Assembly: GCF_947495455.1 (NCBI RefSeq)
Contig: NZ_CANLZC010000020.1
Location: 1 to 64,000, forward strand
From: an uncultured Shewanella sp.
GTDB taxonomy: Bacteria > Pseudomonadota > Gammaproteobacteria > Enterobacterales > Shewanellaceae
Direction: 5' to 3'
DNA: 64,000 nt
In this document: piece by piece, positions 1 to 8,503 of the stretch
Layout: every line of letters starts with the position of its first letter
How positions within the stretch are numbered: position 1 is the stretch's first letter
Translations under genes and position numbers: made by a program
Notes under the pieces: generated by a model
Databases searched by the model: none
What the model saw: only the letters and a program-made list of their open reading frames with translations
Told to the model about the DNA's origin: nothing

Positions 1-170
1 CAATGCCATGAAAGTTCCCAAATAAAATCAACTTCCTGGGAATCACCTGTGAGTAAAAAAACTGGGGATTCATCAGTCACGGGTATATAATAAAAAAGCG
101 TTGACTCTCCCATTAGGGGAGGCAATACACTGATGATATCGTAAAACAGAGATTGAGTGTTATTCACCAT
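1..170 (-). CDS. Possible 5' end of a gene running off the left edge (weak)
   Basis: An open frame reads leftwards from ATG at 170 to the window edge, about 56 codons, with an in-frame TGA just upstream. The predicted peptide starts MVNNTQSLFYDII and continues VFLLTGDSQEVDF. I recognise no family. No Shine-Dalgarno sequence precedes the ATG, and the frame lies antisense to the copA promoter and leader, so its own promoter would have to lie inside copA. An open frame of this length can occur by chance, so the call is tentative. Confidence 0.25.
   Translation of the reverse strand, partial: MVNNTQSLFYDIISVLPPLMGESTLFYYIPVTDESPVFLLTGDSQEVDFIWELSWH
101..131 (+). promoter_or_regulatory. CueR-like (MerR-type) promoter of copA
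   Basis: A -35 box TTGACT (101-106) and a -10 box TACACT (126-131) are separated by 19 bp instead of 17. The spacer carries the dyad CTCCC-attag-GGGAG (107-121). An overlong spacer with a central dyad is the hallmark of promoters activated by MerR-family metal sensors such as CueR. Its position 50 bp before a Cu+ ATPase fits copper induction. The cueR gene itself is not in the window. Confidence 0.75.
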
Positions 171-182
171 TCAGGAGGCCAC

Positions 183-2417
183 ATGTCAGCCACTATATTG
201 TCAGTACCAAATATGAGTTGTACTAGCTGCGTCGCTAAAATAGAAAATGCTTTTCAAGCACAAGCTGGGTTGAGTGTGAGAGTAAATTTAGCCGATAAGC
301 AAGTGATCATTAATGATGAGATTGATATTGAAAAAGCCAAATCCATTATACAAAGTGTGGGCTATGCCAGTGAGTCAGTATTGGATCAGAAAAAAGCCGC
401 TAAAGAGCAAGCGGCAATAGAAGAGAAGCATTATCGAAAACAATTGTGGCAAGCTCTTATCGGTCTAGGGGTTGGGATCCCGTTAATGTTATGGGGGCTA
501 TTGGGAGGTGAAATGCAAGTCAGTACCCCTCAAGATCAACTTATTTGGGGAGCCGTGGGCGGATTAACCCTGTTATTAATGATCACAACAGGTGCACATT
601 TTTATCAAGGCATGTGGCGAGCGTTGAAAGCCAAAAGTGCCAATATGGACAGTTTAATTGCCTTAGGAACTGGGGCTGCGTGGATTTATTCTATGCTGGT
701 GGTATTCATGCCTCAATGGTTTCCAATGAATACGCGTCATGTTTATTTTGAAGCCAGTGTCATGATTTTAGGTTTAATTAATTTAGGTCATGCCTTAGAA
801 CTAAGAGCAAGAGGGAAAACCAGTGAAGCGGTGCAAAGTTTATTAGGGCTACAAGCATCGACAGCAATCCGTTTGACGGATAAGGGCGATGAAGAAGTCG
901 ACATTGGTGAATTAGCACTGGGTGATCGCATTCGATTAAAGCCCGGTGGGCGGGTGGCATTAGATGGGGAAGTGATTGAAGGTCAATCATTACTGAATGA
1001 ATCCATGCTGACAGGGGAGCCTGTGCCAGTCAATAAAACAGTGGGGGATACTCTTAGCGCAGGAACGGTGAATGGTAATGGCAGTTTGATTTATCGTGTG
1101 ACCTCTGCTGTGGAAGAGACACGATTAGCAAAAATCATCGCCTTGGTACAAGAAGCGCAAACCTCAAAAATGCCCATAGGTCGATTAACCGATCAAATAT
1201 CAGCTTACTTTGTGCCTGTTGTGATCCTAATCGCCCTATTGAGCGCCAGTATTTGGTATTTTGCAGGACCAGCACCGGCTTTATCTCATGCATTAGTGGT
1301 ATTAACCAGTGTGTTGATCATTGCCTGCCCTTGTGCCTTAGGATTGGCGACGCCTATGTCAATTATGGTGTCAGTGGGCCGCGCGGCCAAAATGGGAGTG
1401 CTCATTCGAAATGGGGAGGCGATGCAAACGGCCAGTAAGGTGAGTTGTGTGGTGTTAGATAAAACAGGCACTATTACTCAAGGTAAACCGACAGTGACAG
1501 ACTTGACTTTGCTAAACGGAGAAGATGAGTCAACTTTACTTTCACATATCGCCAGTCTTGAACAAGCCTCGGAGCATCCGCTTGCGAGTGCTATCATTGA
1601 CAAAGCAAAAGTGGAAAAATTGGATTTAATTGAACCTGATGTGTTTACGAATTATCAGGGAATGGGCATTGTGGGTGGTTTTACCTGTGAGCATGAAGGG
1701 GCGGTGGAATATGCGATAGGTAATCTTGCCTTGATGGACAAACTCAATATCAAAGGGGTCGATACACAAGTGCCCTTAACAACAGCTTGGGCAGATGAGG
1801 CTAAAACACCTATTTATGTGGCGAAATCGGGGGAGTTAGTGGCCTTGCTTGCCATTAGCGATCCCTTGCATGCAGGGGTTAAAGAAGCGGTTGGTGCCTT
1901 AAAGGCCGATGGTATGCGTGTCGTGCTTCTTAGTGGCGATAACGAAAAAACCGTTAATGCGGTAGCAAAAGAGGTGGGGATAAATGAGGTGGTGGCACAA
2001 GTGTTACCAGAAGAAAAACAAGCCCATGTGAAGCGATTACAAGCCGCCGGAGAAGTGGTTGCCATGGTGGGGGATGGGATTAATGATGCGCCAGCACTTG
2101 TCAGTGCGAATGTCGGCATAGCAATAGGAAGTGGGACTGAAATCGCCATTGAGAGCGCGGATTTAACTTTGCTGTCTCATCAGCTCATGGCTTTAGCCAA
2201 TACTTTTAAGTTAGCGAAAGCCGGTATGCGTAATATTAAACAAAACTTATTTGGTGCTTTTATTTATAATGCATTAGGGATCCCTTTAGCAGCAGGGCTG
2301 CTTTTTCCCTTAACGGGTATGTTATTAAGTCCTGTGATAGCTGGGGGGGCGATGGCATTGTCTTCATTGACTGTTGTCACTAATGCGAATCGCTTACGTC
2401 ATAAAAAATTGGATTGA
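183..2417 (+). CDS. copA: Cu+-exporting P1B-type ATPase CopA
   Basis: Inner-membrane ATPase that pumps cytoplasmic Cu+ out of the cell. It has one N-terminal heavy-metal domain with CTSC near residues 13-16, the intramembrane CPC motif (IACPCALG), the TGE actuator loop (LTGEP), the phosphorylation site DKTGT, the SEHPL motif of P1B pumps and the hinge GDGINDAP. The late transmembrane signatures YN (FIYNALG) and MALSS match Cu+-specific P1B-1 pumps. I start at ATG 183, giving 744 residues, because GGAGG lies 5 bases upstream; a longer frame from TTG 153 has no such site. A CueR-like promoter lies directly upstream, so copper-induced expression is inferred. Confidence 0.95.
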   Translation: MSATILSVPNMSCTSCVAKIENAFQAQAGLSVRVNLADKQVIINDEIDIEKAKSIIQSVGYASESVLDQKKAAKEQAAIEEKHYRKQLWQALIGLGVGIPLMLWGLLGGEMQVSTPQDQLIWGAVGGLTLLLMITTGAHFYQGMWRALKAKSANMDSLIALGTGAAWIYSMLVVFMPQWFPMNTRHVYFEASVMILGLINLGHALELRARGKTSEAVQSLLGLQASTAIRLTDKGDEEVDIGELALGDRIRLKPGGRVALDGEVIEGQSLLNESMLTGEPVPVNKTVGDTLSAGTVNGNGSLIYRVTSAVEETRLAKIIALVQEAQTSKMPIGRLTDQISAYFVPVVILIALLSASIWYFAGPAPALSHALVVLTSVLIIACPCALGLATPMSIMVSVGRAAKMGVLIRNGEAMQTASKVSCVVLDKTGTITQGKPTVTDLTLLNGEDESTLLSHIASLEQASEHPLASAIIDKAKVEKLDLIEPDVFTNYQGMGIVGGFTCEHEGAVEYAIGNLALMDKLNIKGVDTQVPLTTAWADEAKTPIYVAKSGELVALLAISDPLHAGVKEAVGALKADGMRVVLLSGDNEKTVNAVAKEVGINEVVAQVLPEEKQAHVKRLQAAGEVVAMVGDGINDAPALVSANVGIAIGSGTEIAIESADLTLLSHQLMALANTFKLAKAGMRNIKQNLFGAFIYNALGIPLAAGLLFPLTGMLLSPVIAGGAMALSSLTVVTNANRLRHKKLD

Positions 2418-2467
2418 TACTGAGACCAAAAGAGTGATGGTGAACTTGGGCGTATGAAAGCGTTAAC

Positions 2468-2523
2468 AAAGCGACTATGCAGTGTGATTGTTATTAACAT
2501 ACCCAAGCATACTGGGTCGCTTT
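2468..2523 (+). terminator. Possible terminator after copA
   Basis: AAAGCGAC (2468-2475) pairs with GTCGCTTT (2516-2523) around a long loop and is followed by TCATT. It is the only terminator-like structure between copA and the ybiT promoter, but the loop is large and the T tract short. Confidence 0.35.
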
Positions 2524-2526
2524 TCA

Positions 2527-2737
2527 TTGATTATTTAGCCCTAATTACGCTATAGTACCGCGCTTAAAAATTCAGGCGCGGTGAAGGTTTTTTGTTGTTT
2601 ACCTCGTTTACTCCTATTGCAACTCAAGCCGTATTTTGGTTAGCTTGAGTGTGGTTTTTGGTGTGTTATGTGTGCTTAAACCATTGCTGATGGGAATTTT
2701 TGTTTTATTCAATTTATTATAATTTTGGAATGTCACT
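2527..2737 (+). promoter_or_regulatory. ybiT promoter and long structured leader
   Basis: TTGATT (2527-2532), an 18-bp spacer and TATAGT (2551-2556) form a plausible sigma-70 promoter. That leaves a leader of about 175 nt before the TTG start of ybiT. The leader contains the hairpin ACCGCGC/GCGCGGT (2557-2582), followed shortly by TTTTTT, and a second hairpin ACTCAAGC/GCTTGAGT (2622-2650), followed by GTGGTTTTT. Both resemble attenuator or terminator hairpins. Regulation by attenuation is an inference. Confidence 0.45.
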
Positions 2738-4330
2738 TTGATCACTACAGCAAATATTACCATGCAGTTTGGCACTAAGCCGCTGTTTGAAAACATCTCA
2801 GTCAAGTTTGGCGGTGGAAACCGTTACGGTTTAATTGGCGCTAACGGTTGTGGTAAATCAACCTTCATGAAAATTTTAGCCGGCGATCTGGATCCGACTT
2901 CAGGCAATGTCTCTTTGGATGTCAATGAACGTTTGGGTAAATTGAGTCAGAATCAGTTCGGCTATGAAGAGTTTAATGTTGTTGATACTGTGATCATGGG
3001 CTACCCAGAGCTCTGGGCGGTAAAGCAAGAGCGTGATCGTATTTATTCTTTGCCTGAAATGACGGAAGAAGAAGGCATTAAAGTTGCCGATTTAGAGATG
3101 GAATTTGCTGAAATGGATGGTTACACCGCTGAATCTCGAGCGGGTGAACTGTTAATGGGTGTGGGTATTCCAGTTGAACAGCATTTTGGCTTAATGAGTG
3201 AAATTGCACCGGGCTTTAAGTTGCGAGTATTGTTAGCGCAAGCGCTATTTTCGGATCCAGATGTGTTATTGCTTGATGAGCCTACTAACAACTTGGACAT
3301 AGATACCATACGTTGGTTACAAGAAATGTTGAATCAGCGTAATAGTACTATGATTATTATCTCCCATGATAGGTACTTCTTAAACTCGGTATGTACTCAT
3401 ATGGCCGACTTGGATTACGGTGAGCTGCGTGTATTCCCGGGTAATTATGATGAATACATGACAGCGGCTAGCCAAGCACGTGAACGTTTGATGGCCGACA
3501 ATGCCAAGAAAAAGGCGCAAATATCTGAACTTCAAGGCTTCGTTGCACGTTTCTCTGCGAATGCGTCTAAAGCAAAGCAGGCGACTTCTCGTGCTAAGTT
3601 AATCGATAAGATTAAACTGGAAGAGGTCAAAGCCTCAAGTCGTGTCAATCCTTTTATTCGTTTTGAGCAAGAAAAGAAGTTATTCCGTAATGCTCTGGTT
3701 ACAGAAGGCCTCACTAAAGGATTTGATGAAATTCTATTTAAAAACTTAGATCTTATGGTTGAAGTGGGTGAGCGAGTGGCGATTTTGGGCGATAACGGTG
3801 TGGGTAAAACAACCTTATTGCGTACATTAGTACACGATTTACCTCAAGATAGCGGGACTATTCAATGGTCAGAAAATTCAGCCATTGGCTATTATGCACA
3901 AGATCATGAAAGTGACTTTGAAAATGACATGACCTTGTTTGAATGGATGAGCCAATGGCGTAAACCAAATGATGACGATCAAACTGTTCGTGGTATTTTA
4001 GGCCGTATGTTATTTGGATCCGACGACATTAAAAAATCGGTGAAGGTATTATCCGGTGGTGAAAAAGGTCGCATGTTGTTTGGTAAACTGATTATGCAGA
4101 AGCCCAATATTTTGCTACTTGATGAGCCAACCAACCATATGGACATGGAATCCATTGAATCATTAAATAATGCCCTTGAAATGTATGAAGGTACGCTGTT
4201 ATTTGTCAGTCACGATAGAGCATTTGTATCATCATTGGCGACGCGTATTCTTGAAGTGACCCCATCAGGTGTGAATGACTTTAAAGGTACTTACGATGAG
4301 TTTTTAAGAAGTAAAGGGGTGGAAGTTTAA
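2738..4330 (+). CDS. ybiT: ABC-F family ATPase YbiT
   Basis: Cytoplasmic ABC-F protein of the EttA/Uup/YbiT group, which bind ribosomes and influence translation; no transporter domain is present. Two ATP-binding cassettes are visible: Walker [10 protein letters not shown] near residue 35 with [11 protein letters not shown], and Walker [10 protein letters not shown] near residue 350 with the signature LSGGEKGR and [12 protein letters not shown] charged linker (ABC-F arm/P-site tether region) lies between. Length (530) and sequence closely follow recalled E. coli YbiT throughout. The start is TTG at 2738, matching the family N-terminus ([12 protein letters not shown]); only a weak GGAA precedes it. 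A strong bidirectional terminator follows. Confidence 0.95.
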   Translation: MITTANITMQFGTKPLFENISVKFGGGNRYGLIGANGCGKSTFMKILAGDLDPTSGNVSLDVNERLGKLSQNQFGYEEFNVVDTVIMGYPELWAVKQERDRIYSLPEMTEEEGIKVADLEMEFAEMDGYTAESRAGELLMGVGIPVEQHFGLMSEIAPGFKLRVLLAQALFSDPDVLLLDEPTNNLDIDTIRWLQEMLNQRNSTMIIISHDRYFLNSVCTHMADLDYGELRVFPGNYDEYMTAASQARERLMADNAKKKAQISELQGFVARFSANASKAKQATSRAKLIDKIKLEEVKASSRVNPFIRFEQEKKLFRNALVTEGLTKGFDEILFKNLDLMVEVGERVAILGDNGVGKTTLLRTLVHDLPQDSGTIQWSENSAIGYYAQDHESDFENDMTLFEWMSQWRKPNDDDQTVRGILGRMLFGSDDIKKSVKVLSGGEKGRMLFGKLIMQKPNILLLDEPTNHMDMESIESLNNALEMYEGTLLFVSHDRAFVSSLATRILEVTPSGVNDFKGTYDEFLRSKGVEV

Positions 4331-4356
4331 TCGTCCCTATTTAAAGTTAAAGCGTA

Positions 4357-4398
4357 AAGCACAAAAAAGCTCGAATTTATTCGAGCTTTTTTGTGCTT
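4357..4398. terminator. Bidirectional rho-independent terminator between ybiT and the M17 peptidase
   Basis: A perfect 19-bp stem, AAGCACAAAAAAGCTCGAA (4357-4375) against its complement (4380-4398), encloses a 4-base loop. A and T tracts in the stem give a U-run on both strands, as expected between two convergent genes. Confidence 0.9.
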
Positions 4399-4408
4399 GT
4401 TAGGTCGA

Positions 4409-5809
4409 TTATTGATATTTTCGTTGTAAATAATCAAACACAGCACGAATACCAAAGGCCTCACCGCCTACAGGCCGGCCGGGGAGTTTGCGATTATTCC
4501 AAGCCATGACATCGAAATGTGCCCAAGGGATGTCTTTATCGACAAAGGCTTGTAAATATAAAGCCGCGGTAATGGCGCCGCCAAATGGGCTAGTGGCGCA
4601 ATTGGATAAATCGGCGACTTCACTTTTAAGTAAATCCTCATAGGCTTGATGAAGCGGCATACGCCATACAGGATCTTCTCGATCTAATCCCGATTGGGTG
4701 ATCTCGTTGGCCAGTGTATCATCATTACTAAAAAAACCCGGTAACTCAGTGCCTAAAGCAACGCGCATTGCGCCTGTTAAGGTGGCAAAATCGATGATCA
4801 TGTCAGGGTGATCATGGTTGGCCTCCGACAGTGCATCACACAGGACTAATCGCCCTTCAGCATCGGTGTTATCTATCTCAACGCTAATGCCGTGACGTGT
4901 GGTGATCACATCACCGGGTCTAAATGCATTTGCCGAGACAGCATTTTCAACGGCAGGAACGAGAACATGTAGACGAATTGGGAGTTCATGGGCCATGATG
5001 AGTTGCGCGAGTCCTATGACATGTGCAGCGCCGCCCATGTCTTTTTTCATTAAGCGCATGCCTGCACCGGGTTTTAAATCCAGCCCGCCAGAATCAAAAC
5101 AGACGCCTTTACCCACAAGGGTGACTTTAGGCGCATTTTCATCGCCCCAAGTAAAATCAAGTAATCTCGGTGCATGGGCACTGGCACGGCCCACCATATG
5201 AATTGTGGGGTAGTTTTTTTCAAGCAGTTTATCACCAATAACTTGATTGAGTTGACCACCAAATTCATCTGCCATTTGGCTTAAGGTGTGTGCTAAATGC
5301 TGCGGCATCATGTCGCCAGCTGGCGTATTAATTAAGTCTCGAGTGAGAGAAGTGGCGCGAATAAAACGGTTAACTTTGAGGGCTATTTCCTCGCTTGGCA
5401 CCACCAATTGTGGAAGGGGATTATGACTTTTCTTGTATCGCTCAAAACGATACCCGCCTAGGCCCCAACTGAAAGCGGCCTTTTCAATTTGGTCTTGATT
5501 TCCTTGAATGGCATATTGTCCCTGAGGCAATTGGTTGACTAGCTCACCGCATGCCCAAAAACTGTCTGCTTGTTCAGTCACGTATATGGCTAAGTGTATT
5601 TGACCTTCACTATTAGGGATCAGGCAGTGGCCTTGTTTGTCAATATGATGTTGTGAAACCCACGTTTGGGTGAGTACAGGCTGCTCTTTTATCCAGATAG
5701 CAAAGCTGTTGGGAGAGAAGAGCATTAATGGAATAGAAGCAGTACTTGTGGGCCCAATGACTAAAGGTTGAGTCATGTGAGCAACCGATTGCGTGGAGGA
5801 AGTGTTCAT
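4409..5809 (-). CDS. M17 leucyl aminopeptidase family protein
   Basis: Probable cytoplasmic dinuclear-metal aminopeptidase that releases N-terminal residues from peptides. The C-terminal catalytic half carries the M17 signature NTDAEGRL, the metal-binding stretch GKGVCFDSGG and the K-rich loop LMKKDMGGAAH. The N-terminal ~170 residues are the variable regulatory domain. At 466 residues it is slightly shorter than PepA (about 500). The start at 5809 is preceded by AAGAG. It converges on ybiT. It is distinct from the M17 gene at the right edge of the window, so the organism has at least two paralogues. Substrate preference cannot be read from sequence. Confidence 0.9.
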   Translation of the reverse strand: MNTSSTQSVAHMTQPLVIGPTSTASIPLMLFSPNSFAIWIKEQPVLTQTWVSQHHIDKQGHCLIPNSEGQIHLAIYVTEQADSFWACGELVNQLPQGQYAIQGNQDQIEKAAFSWGLGGYRFERYKKSHNPLPQLVVPSEEIALKVNRFIRATSLTRDLINTPAGDMMPQHLAHTLSQMADEFGGQLNQVIGDKLLEKNYPTIHMVGRASAHAPRLLDFTWGDENAPKVTLVGKGVCFDSGGLDLKPGAGMRLMKKDMGGAAHVIGLAQLIMAHELPIRLHVLVPAVENAVSANAFRPGDVITTRHGISVEIDNTDAEGRLVLCDALSEANHDHPDMIIDFATLTGAMRVALGTELPGFFSNDDTLANEITQSGLDREDPVWRMPLHQAYEDLLKSEVADLSNCATSPFGGAITAALYLQAFVDKDIPWAHFDVMAWNNRKLPGRPVGGEAFGIRAVFDYLQRKYQ

Positions 5810-5897
5810 TTTAAGCTCTTAAATTAAAACCATGATAGGTATTAGAGTAACAGGCATAGGTGAGTTGGGAAAGAATTGGGTTACATTCATGTGAATC

Positions 5898-6164
5898 TAT
5901 ACCCGTGATACTTCAAGATGCCTGTTTTCAGAGTGCGTAAAAGTGCCTAATTCAAGGCGTATTATTGCCGAAATGCTTATTGCCTTTTAAGATGATACAA
6001 CGTAGAAGTCGGTGCTTTTACACACTCCCAAAGGGCTGGTTTAAAAGACTTTTATACTGTGTTATTAAACACCGGCTTAGAATAACTAGGCTCGATGTTC
6101 AATGCCTTGTCTAAAAGGCTTTTAATTCCAGCTGAATCCTGCATCTTGAAGTATCACGGGTATA
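5898..6164. repeat. Family B short inverted-repeat element (MITE-like)
   Basis: A 267-bp non-coding element is bounded by perfect 23-bp terminal inverted repeats. The left end begins TATACCCGTGATACTTC at 5898 and the right end is its exact complement, finishing at 6164. No long open frame lies inside, and the ends carry TA, which could be a target duplication. A third copy of the same end occurs alone at 7818-7840. These traits fit a non-autonomous transposable element mobilised in trans. Confidence 0.85.
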
Positions 6165-6199
6165 GTGTGAGCAGTGAATGGTTATTCACTATTGATATA

Positions 6200-6512
6200 A
6201 TACCAACCTAAGTAAATAAGTGGTCATTCAGCGAGAATTAAAAATGCGGTAGGCAAGGTCGTTAATCGCTCTTGCATTAACAGGCTGTCCCACCATCCGC
6301 GGTGGTCGCAGCTATTTGAAGCTAATAGTGACTCTCGGCTTAGTTTTAAACGTCGATCTACTTCCTCCATCCATGCAGTCGTATATCGAAAATAGATAAC
6401 GTAGCATAACGCGTTTTTAAACTTGCACAGGGTGAGCCACTCAGGCATTCCATTTTTGTGTTGCATTCATTTAAAAGGGAGCACCATTACTTCATAAATG
6501 CGTCTTGAATCA
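6200..6512. repeat. Diverged family A inverted-repeat element
   Basis: The left end ATACCAACCTAAG at 6200, the segment TAGGCAAGGTCGTTAAT and the tail CATAAATGCGTCTTGAAT align with the elements at 13754 and 27554. The copy is well diverged, carries roughly 48 extra bases after 6330, and has no recognisable right terminal repeat. A 70-90 codon frame on the minus strand here is the family's phantom frame, not a gene. This is probably an old copy or a distinct subfamily. Confidence 0.75.
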
Positions 6513-7217
6513 TTGTTTCTTTTAATTTTTCATACATGATCCCATTAACTCATTATTAGCATAATTTTTATTAGTTGTTAAAAAATAAAATAGTAATAAA
6601 GTATGAGGTTTTTTGAATTTATATCATGCTGTATAGGTGATCTTTCATACTTGAGGTTGATGTTTAGATTCGATGAATACTTGATAATAGTTTCGATATT
6701 TTTGAGTTGTTTAAGTCGTTTAGCAGATGAATTAACCTACTTATAATACCGACATTATTTAAAAAATGACTTAGCCAATGTTAGGGAAGATGTTGGCTGT
6801 TTTTATTCATTTAGAAAAATAGGTATATCAAGCCGAGTAGAGGCAATCGCTTGGGCGTAAGCAAACTTATTACAGGAGGCAAGCCAATGAACCTGTGGTA
6901 AGGCTTAGGTCTGATTAGCAAGTTTTCACGTTAGGCACATGAAATGTCATACGACTCAAGTTTCATGTTTGATAGCTCTGTGAATGCTTACCGTATTGAC
7001 ACACAATGACTTTACGATCATTATAAAATGATGAAGACTTAGAATATAAGCAATATGATCACATTAGACTTGCGACTAGTACACTCATTAGTTGCCCATG
7101 AGCGAATTATCATCATTCCATAGGAATGGCGGTTCTTTGTGTGTGTAAAATATGTCAAACCCGCCCATAAGGCGGGTTTTTCTGTCTTATGGCGTTGATT
7201 CAACGAAAGGAGGCAGT
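6513..7217 (+). other. 700-bp gene-free stretch with serial hairpins; possible leader RNA
   Basis: No convincing gene is present. The stretch holds AGCCAA/TTGGCT near 6773-6797 followed by TTTTTATT, CATGAAA/TTTCATG (6938-6967), ATCATT/AATGAT (7017-7032) and CATTCC/GGAATG (7114-7128). It ends in a strong terminator (7157-7179) only 38 bases before the next start codon. A 4-codon frame (ATG AAC CTG TGG TAA) with AGGAGG upstream sits near 6888. The arrangement could be a cis-regulatory leader or a small RNA; this is inference. Confidence 0.3.
7157..7179 (+). terminator. Strong intrinsic terminator upstream of the kinase-like gene
   Basis: AAACCCGCC (7157-7165), a 5-base loop and GGCGGGTTT (7171-7179) form a perfect GC-rich stem followed by further T residues. 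It lies between an apparently gene-free region and the start at 7218, so it either ends an unidentified upstream transcript or acts as an attenuator. Confidence 0.8.
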
Positions 7218-7736
7218 ATGAAAAGAATAATGATATTAGGTAAGCCTGGCAGTGGAAAGTCCACTTTAAGTCGACGCTTGGCGCGTGAAACCCAGATCCC
7301 ATTACATGCATTGGATATTATTGAATATAAAAAAAGTGGTGAGAGGATTGATCAGGCTTCATACCTTGAAATACATGAAAATATCATTGCAGAAGAGTCT
7401 TGGATTATCGAAGGCTTGGGCTTGATGGAGTCATTTTTCCAACGTCTGGAGGTTGCTGATACTGTGATTTATATTGATGTACCTTATTTACTGAGTTATT
7501 GGTGGGTAACGAAACGTTTTTTAAAAGGATTGTTCATTCACCCCCAAGGCTGGCCACAAGGTTGCTCTGTGGTAAAAGGCACTTGGCGAAGCTACAAAGT
7601 ACTCAGGCTTTGCCCACAATTTTGGAATCGTGAGTTCATGGAAAAGCTGCAGGGGTTATCCACATGTAAATCGGTTTATATTATTCGTTCAGCTCATGAG
7701 TTAAACCATTTTGTGGAAAAAGAGGTTGCTTGTTAG
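7218..7736 (+). CDS. P-loop nucleotide kinase-like protein (FlaR/adenylate-kinase-like)
   Basis: A 172-residue P-loop NTPase. Walker A GKPGSGKST lies at residues 8-16, followed by LSRRLA, as in small kinases annotated as DNA topology modulation protein FlaR or adenylate-kinase-like. The middle has IIEGLGLM, matching the second conserved stretch of these kinases, and VIYIDVP as the Walker B-like strand. The phosphate acceptor is unknown. I start at ATG 7218, which has AAAGGAGG 6 bases upstream. A terminator sits 38 bases before the start and another just after the stop, so the gene is a single unit, perhaps under attenuation. Confidence 0.75.
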   Translation: MKRIMILGKPGSGKSTLSRRLARETQIPLHALDIIEYKKSGERIDQASYLEIHENIIAEESWIIEGLGLMESFFQRLEVADTVIYIDVPYLLSYWWVTKRFLKGLFIHPQGWPQGCSVVKGTWRSYKVLRLCPQFWNREFMEKLQGLSTCKSVYIIRSAHELNHFVEKEVAC

Positions 7737-7763
7737 AGACATTCTCGATGACGCTCACTTGTC

Positions 7764-7803
7764 AAAATAACCTTGTTATTGAATGGATGAATAAGGTTAT
7801 TTT
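7764..7803 (+). terminator. Rho-independent terminator after the kinase-like gene
   Basis: AAAATAACCTT (7764-7774) pairs perfectly with AAGGTTATTTT (7793-7803), followed by more T residues, 28 bases after the stop codon. Confidence 0.8.
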
Positions 7804-7817
7804 TTCATTGAAACGGG

Positions 7818-7840
7818 CATCTTGAAGTATCACGGGTATA
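7818..7840. repeat. Solo terminal repeat of the family B element
   Basis: The 23 bases here (CATCTTGAAGTATCACGG followed by GTATA) are identical to the right end of the 5898-6164 element, but no partner end is seen nearby. It is either the remnant of a deleted copy or an end shared with the 5898 copy so that both bracket the intervening DNA, which includes the kinase gene. Confidence 0.75.
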
Positions 7841-7920
7841 GACAGTGATTTCACCTTTTCATAATACTGCAAAGGTAATGATGAAATGTTCATGCGCAGG
7901 AAACTTGCCTTAGGGTAGCA

Positions 7921-8370
7921 CTATGATTTATTTAATTTACTACTGGGATTCGACCAACGTTTACTGGCAATATTAAGAATACGAAGAAATTTAGGGCAGT
8001 CTAAATGATGTTTTGCAGGGCAAGCTGCGGCATGACGCAGTCCGTCTCGTATAGCCTTCATTTCATTGATTTTAATATCGAGTGCATTTGCTTTATCCAG
8101 TAATACTTGCCTATCAATATTGAGTTGATTTGTGGTGAGCGGAGTGTTGTTAGCATGGAGTAACATGCTTGCGATTTCATTCAGTGATAGGCCAGCTTTA
8201 CGGCCTAAGGTGATAAGTGACAACCTTAGTATAATATCATCGCCATAGACTCGTCTTAAGCCATTGCGTCCAATGGAGGTGATCAAGCCTTTTTCTTCAT
8301 AATAGCGTAATGTCGAAGTGGGTAATTTAGCTATTTTTGATACTTCTCCAATATCCATTTTCTGTTCCAT
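7921..8370 (-). CDS. MerR-family transcriptional regulator
   Basis: An N-terminal MerR winged helix-turn-helix (MDIGEVSKIAKLPTSTLRYYEEKGL) is followed by a dimerisation helix and a C-terminal ACPAKHHLDCPKF segment with two cysteines 9 apart. The sequence matches a widespread, uncharacterised MerR group rather than CueR or SoxR, whose cysteine patterns differ. The frame starts at 8370, but the second Met at 8358 fits the family start and has GGAA upstream. It is divergent from the methyltransferase, and the shared intergenic region carries a MerR-type operator. It is therefore the likely activator of that gene. The C-terminal cysteines suggest metal, thiol or redox sensing (inference). Confidence 0.85.
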   Translation of the reverse strand: MEQKMDIGEVSKIAKLPTSTLRYYEEKGLITSIGRNGLRRVYGDDIILRLSLITLGRKAGLSLNEIASMLLHANNTPLTTNQLNIDRQVLLDKANALDIKINEMKAIRDGLRHAAACPAKHHLDCPKFLRILNIASKRWSNPSSKLNKS

Positions 8371-8404
8371 GTTTGTCTGTATTTAAAAAAGCATGTCCAT
8401 AGAC

Positions 8405-8435
8405 TTGACCTAAAGTTGACTTTAAGTAGTAGCAT
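8405..8435 (+). promoter_or_regulatory. MerR-type promoter/operator of the methyltransferase gene
   Basis: TTGACC (8405-8410), a 19-bp spacer and TAGCAT (8430-8435) enclose the perfect dyad TAAAGT-TG-ACTTTA (8411-8424). The overlong spacer with a central dyad is typical of MerR-family targets, and the box resembles SoxR sites. It faces the methyltransferase and lies 35 bp from the divergent MerR gene. Confidence 0.75.
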
Positions 8436-8503
8436 TGATTGATGATGAAAACAAGTCAGGTGAAAGGGAGCAAATGCGACTCTTCATAAACCTTAAGGAG
8501 TCA

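Noticed and set aside
77-87. TCACGGGTATA, identical to the last 11 bases of the family B element
   Set aside because: Only the last 11 bases match and no partner end is nearby; the match is too short to call an element.
1-170. Divergent gene that would explain the copA leader as a shared promoter region
   Set aside because: The frame is open but has no ribosome-binding site and overlaps the CueR-like promoter, so it is listed only as a weak feature.
4899-5201. 100-codon plus-strand open frame
   Set aside because: It is antisense to the M17 aminopeptidase and has no coding features of its own.
6224-6466. 80-codon minus-strand open frame
   Set aside because: It lies in the diverged family A element and has no ribosome-binding site.
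6841-6960. Possible lysine riboswitch (AGAGG... with short stems)
   Set aside because: Compared with recalled lysine riboswitch sequence, the conserved helices and junction bases do not line up.
7039-7311. 90-codon minus-strand open frame
   Set aside because: It overlaps the start of the kinase gene and the strong terminator at 7157-7179, and its product looks non-coding.
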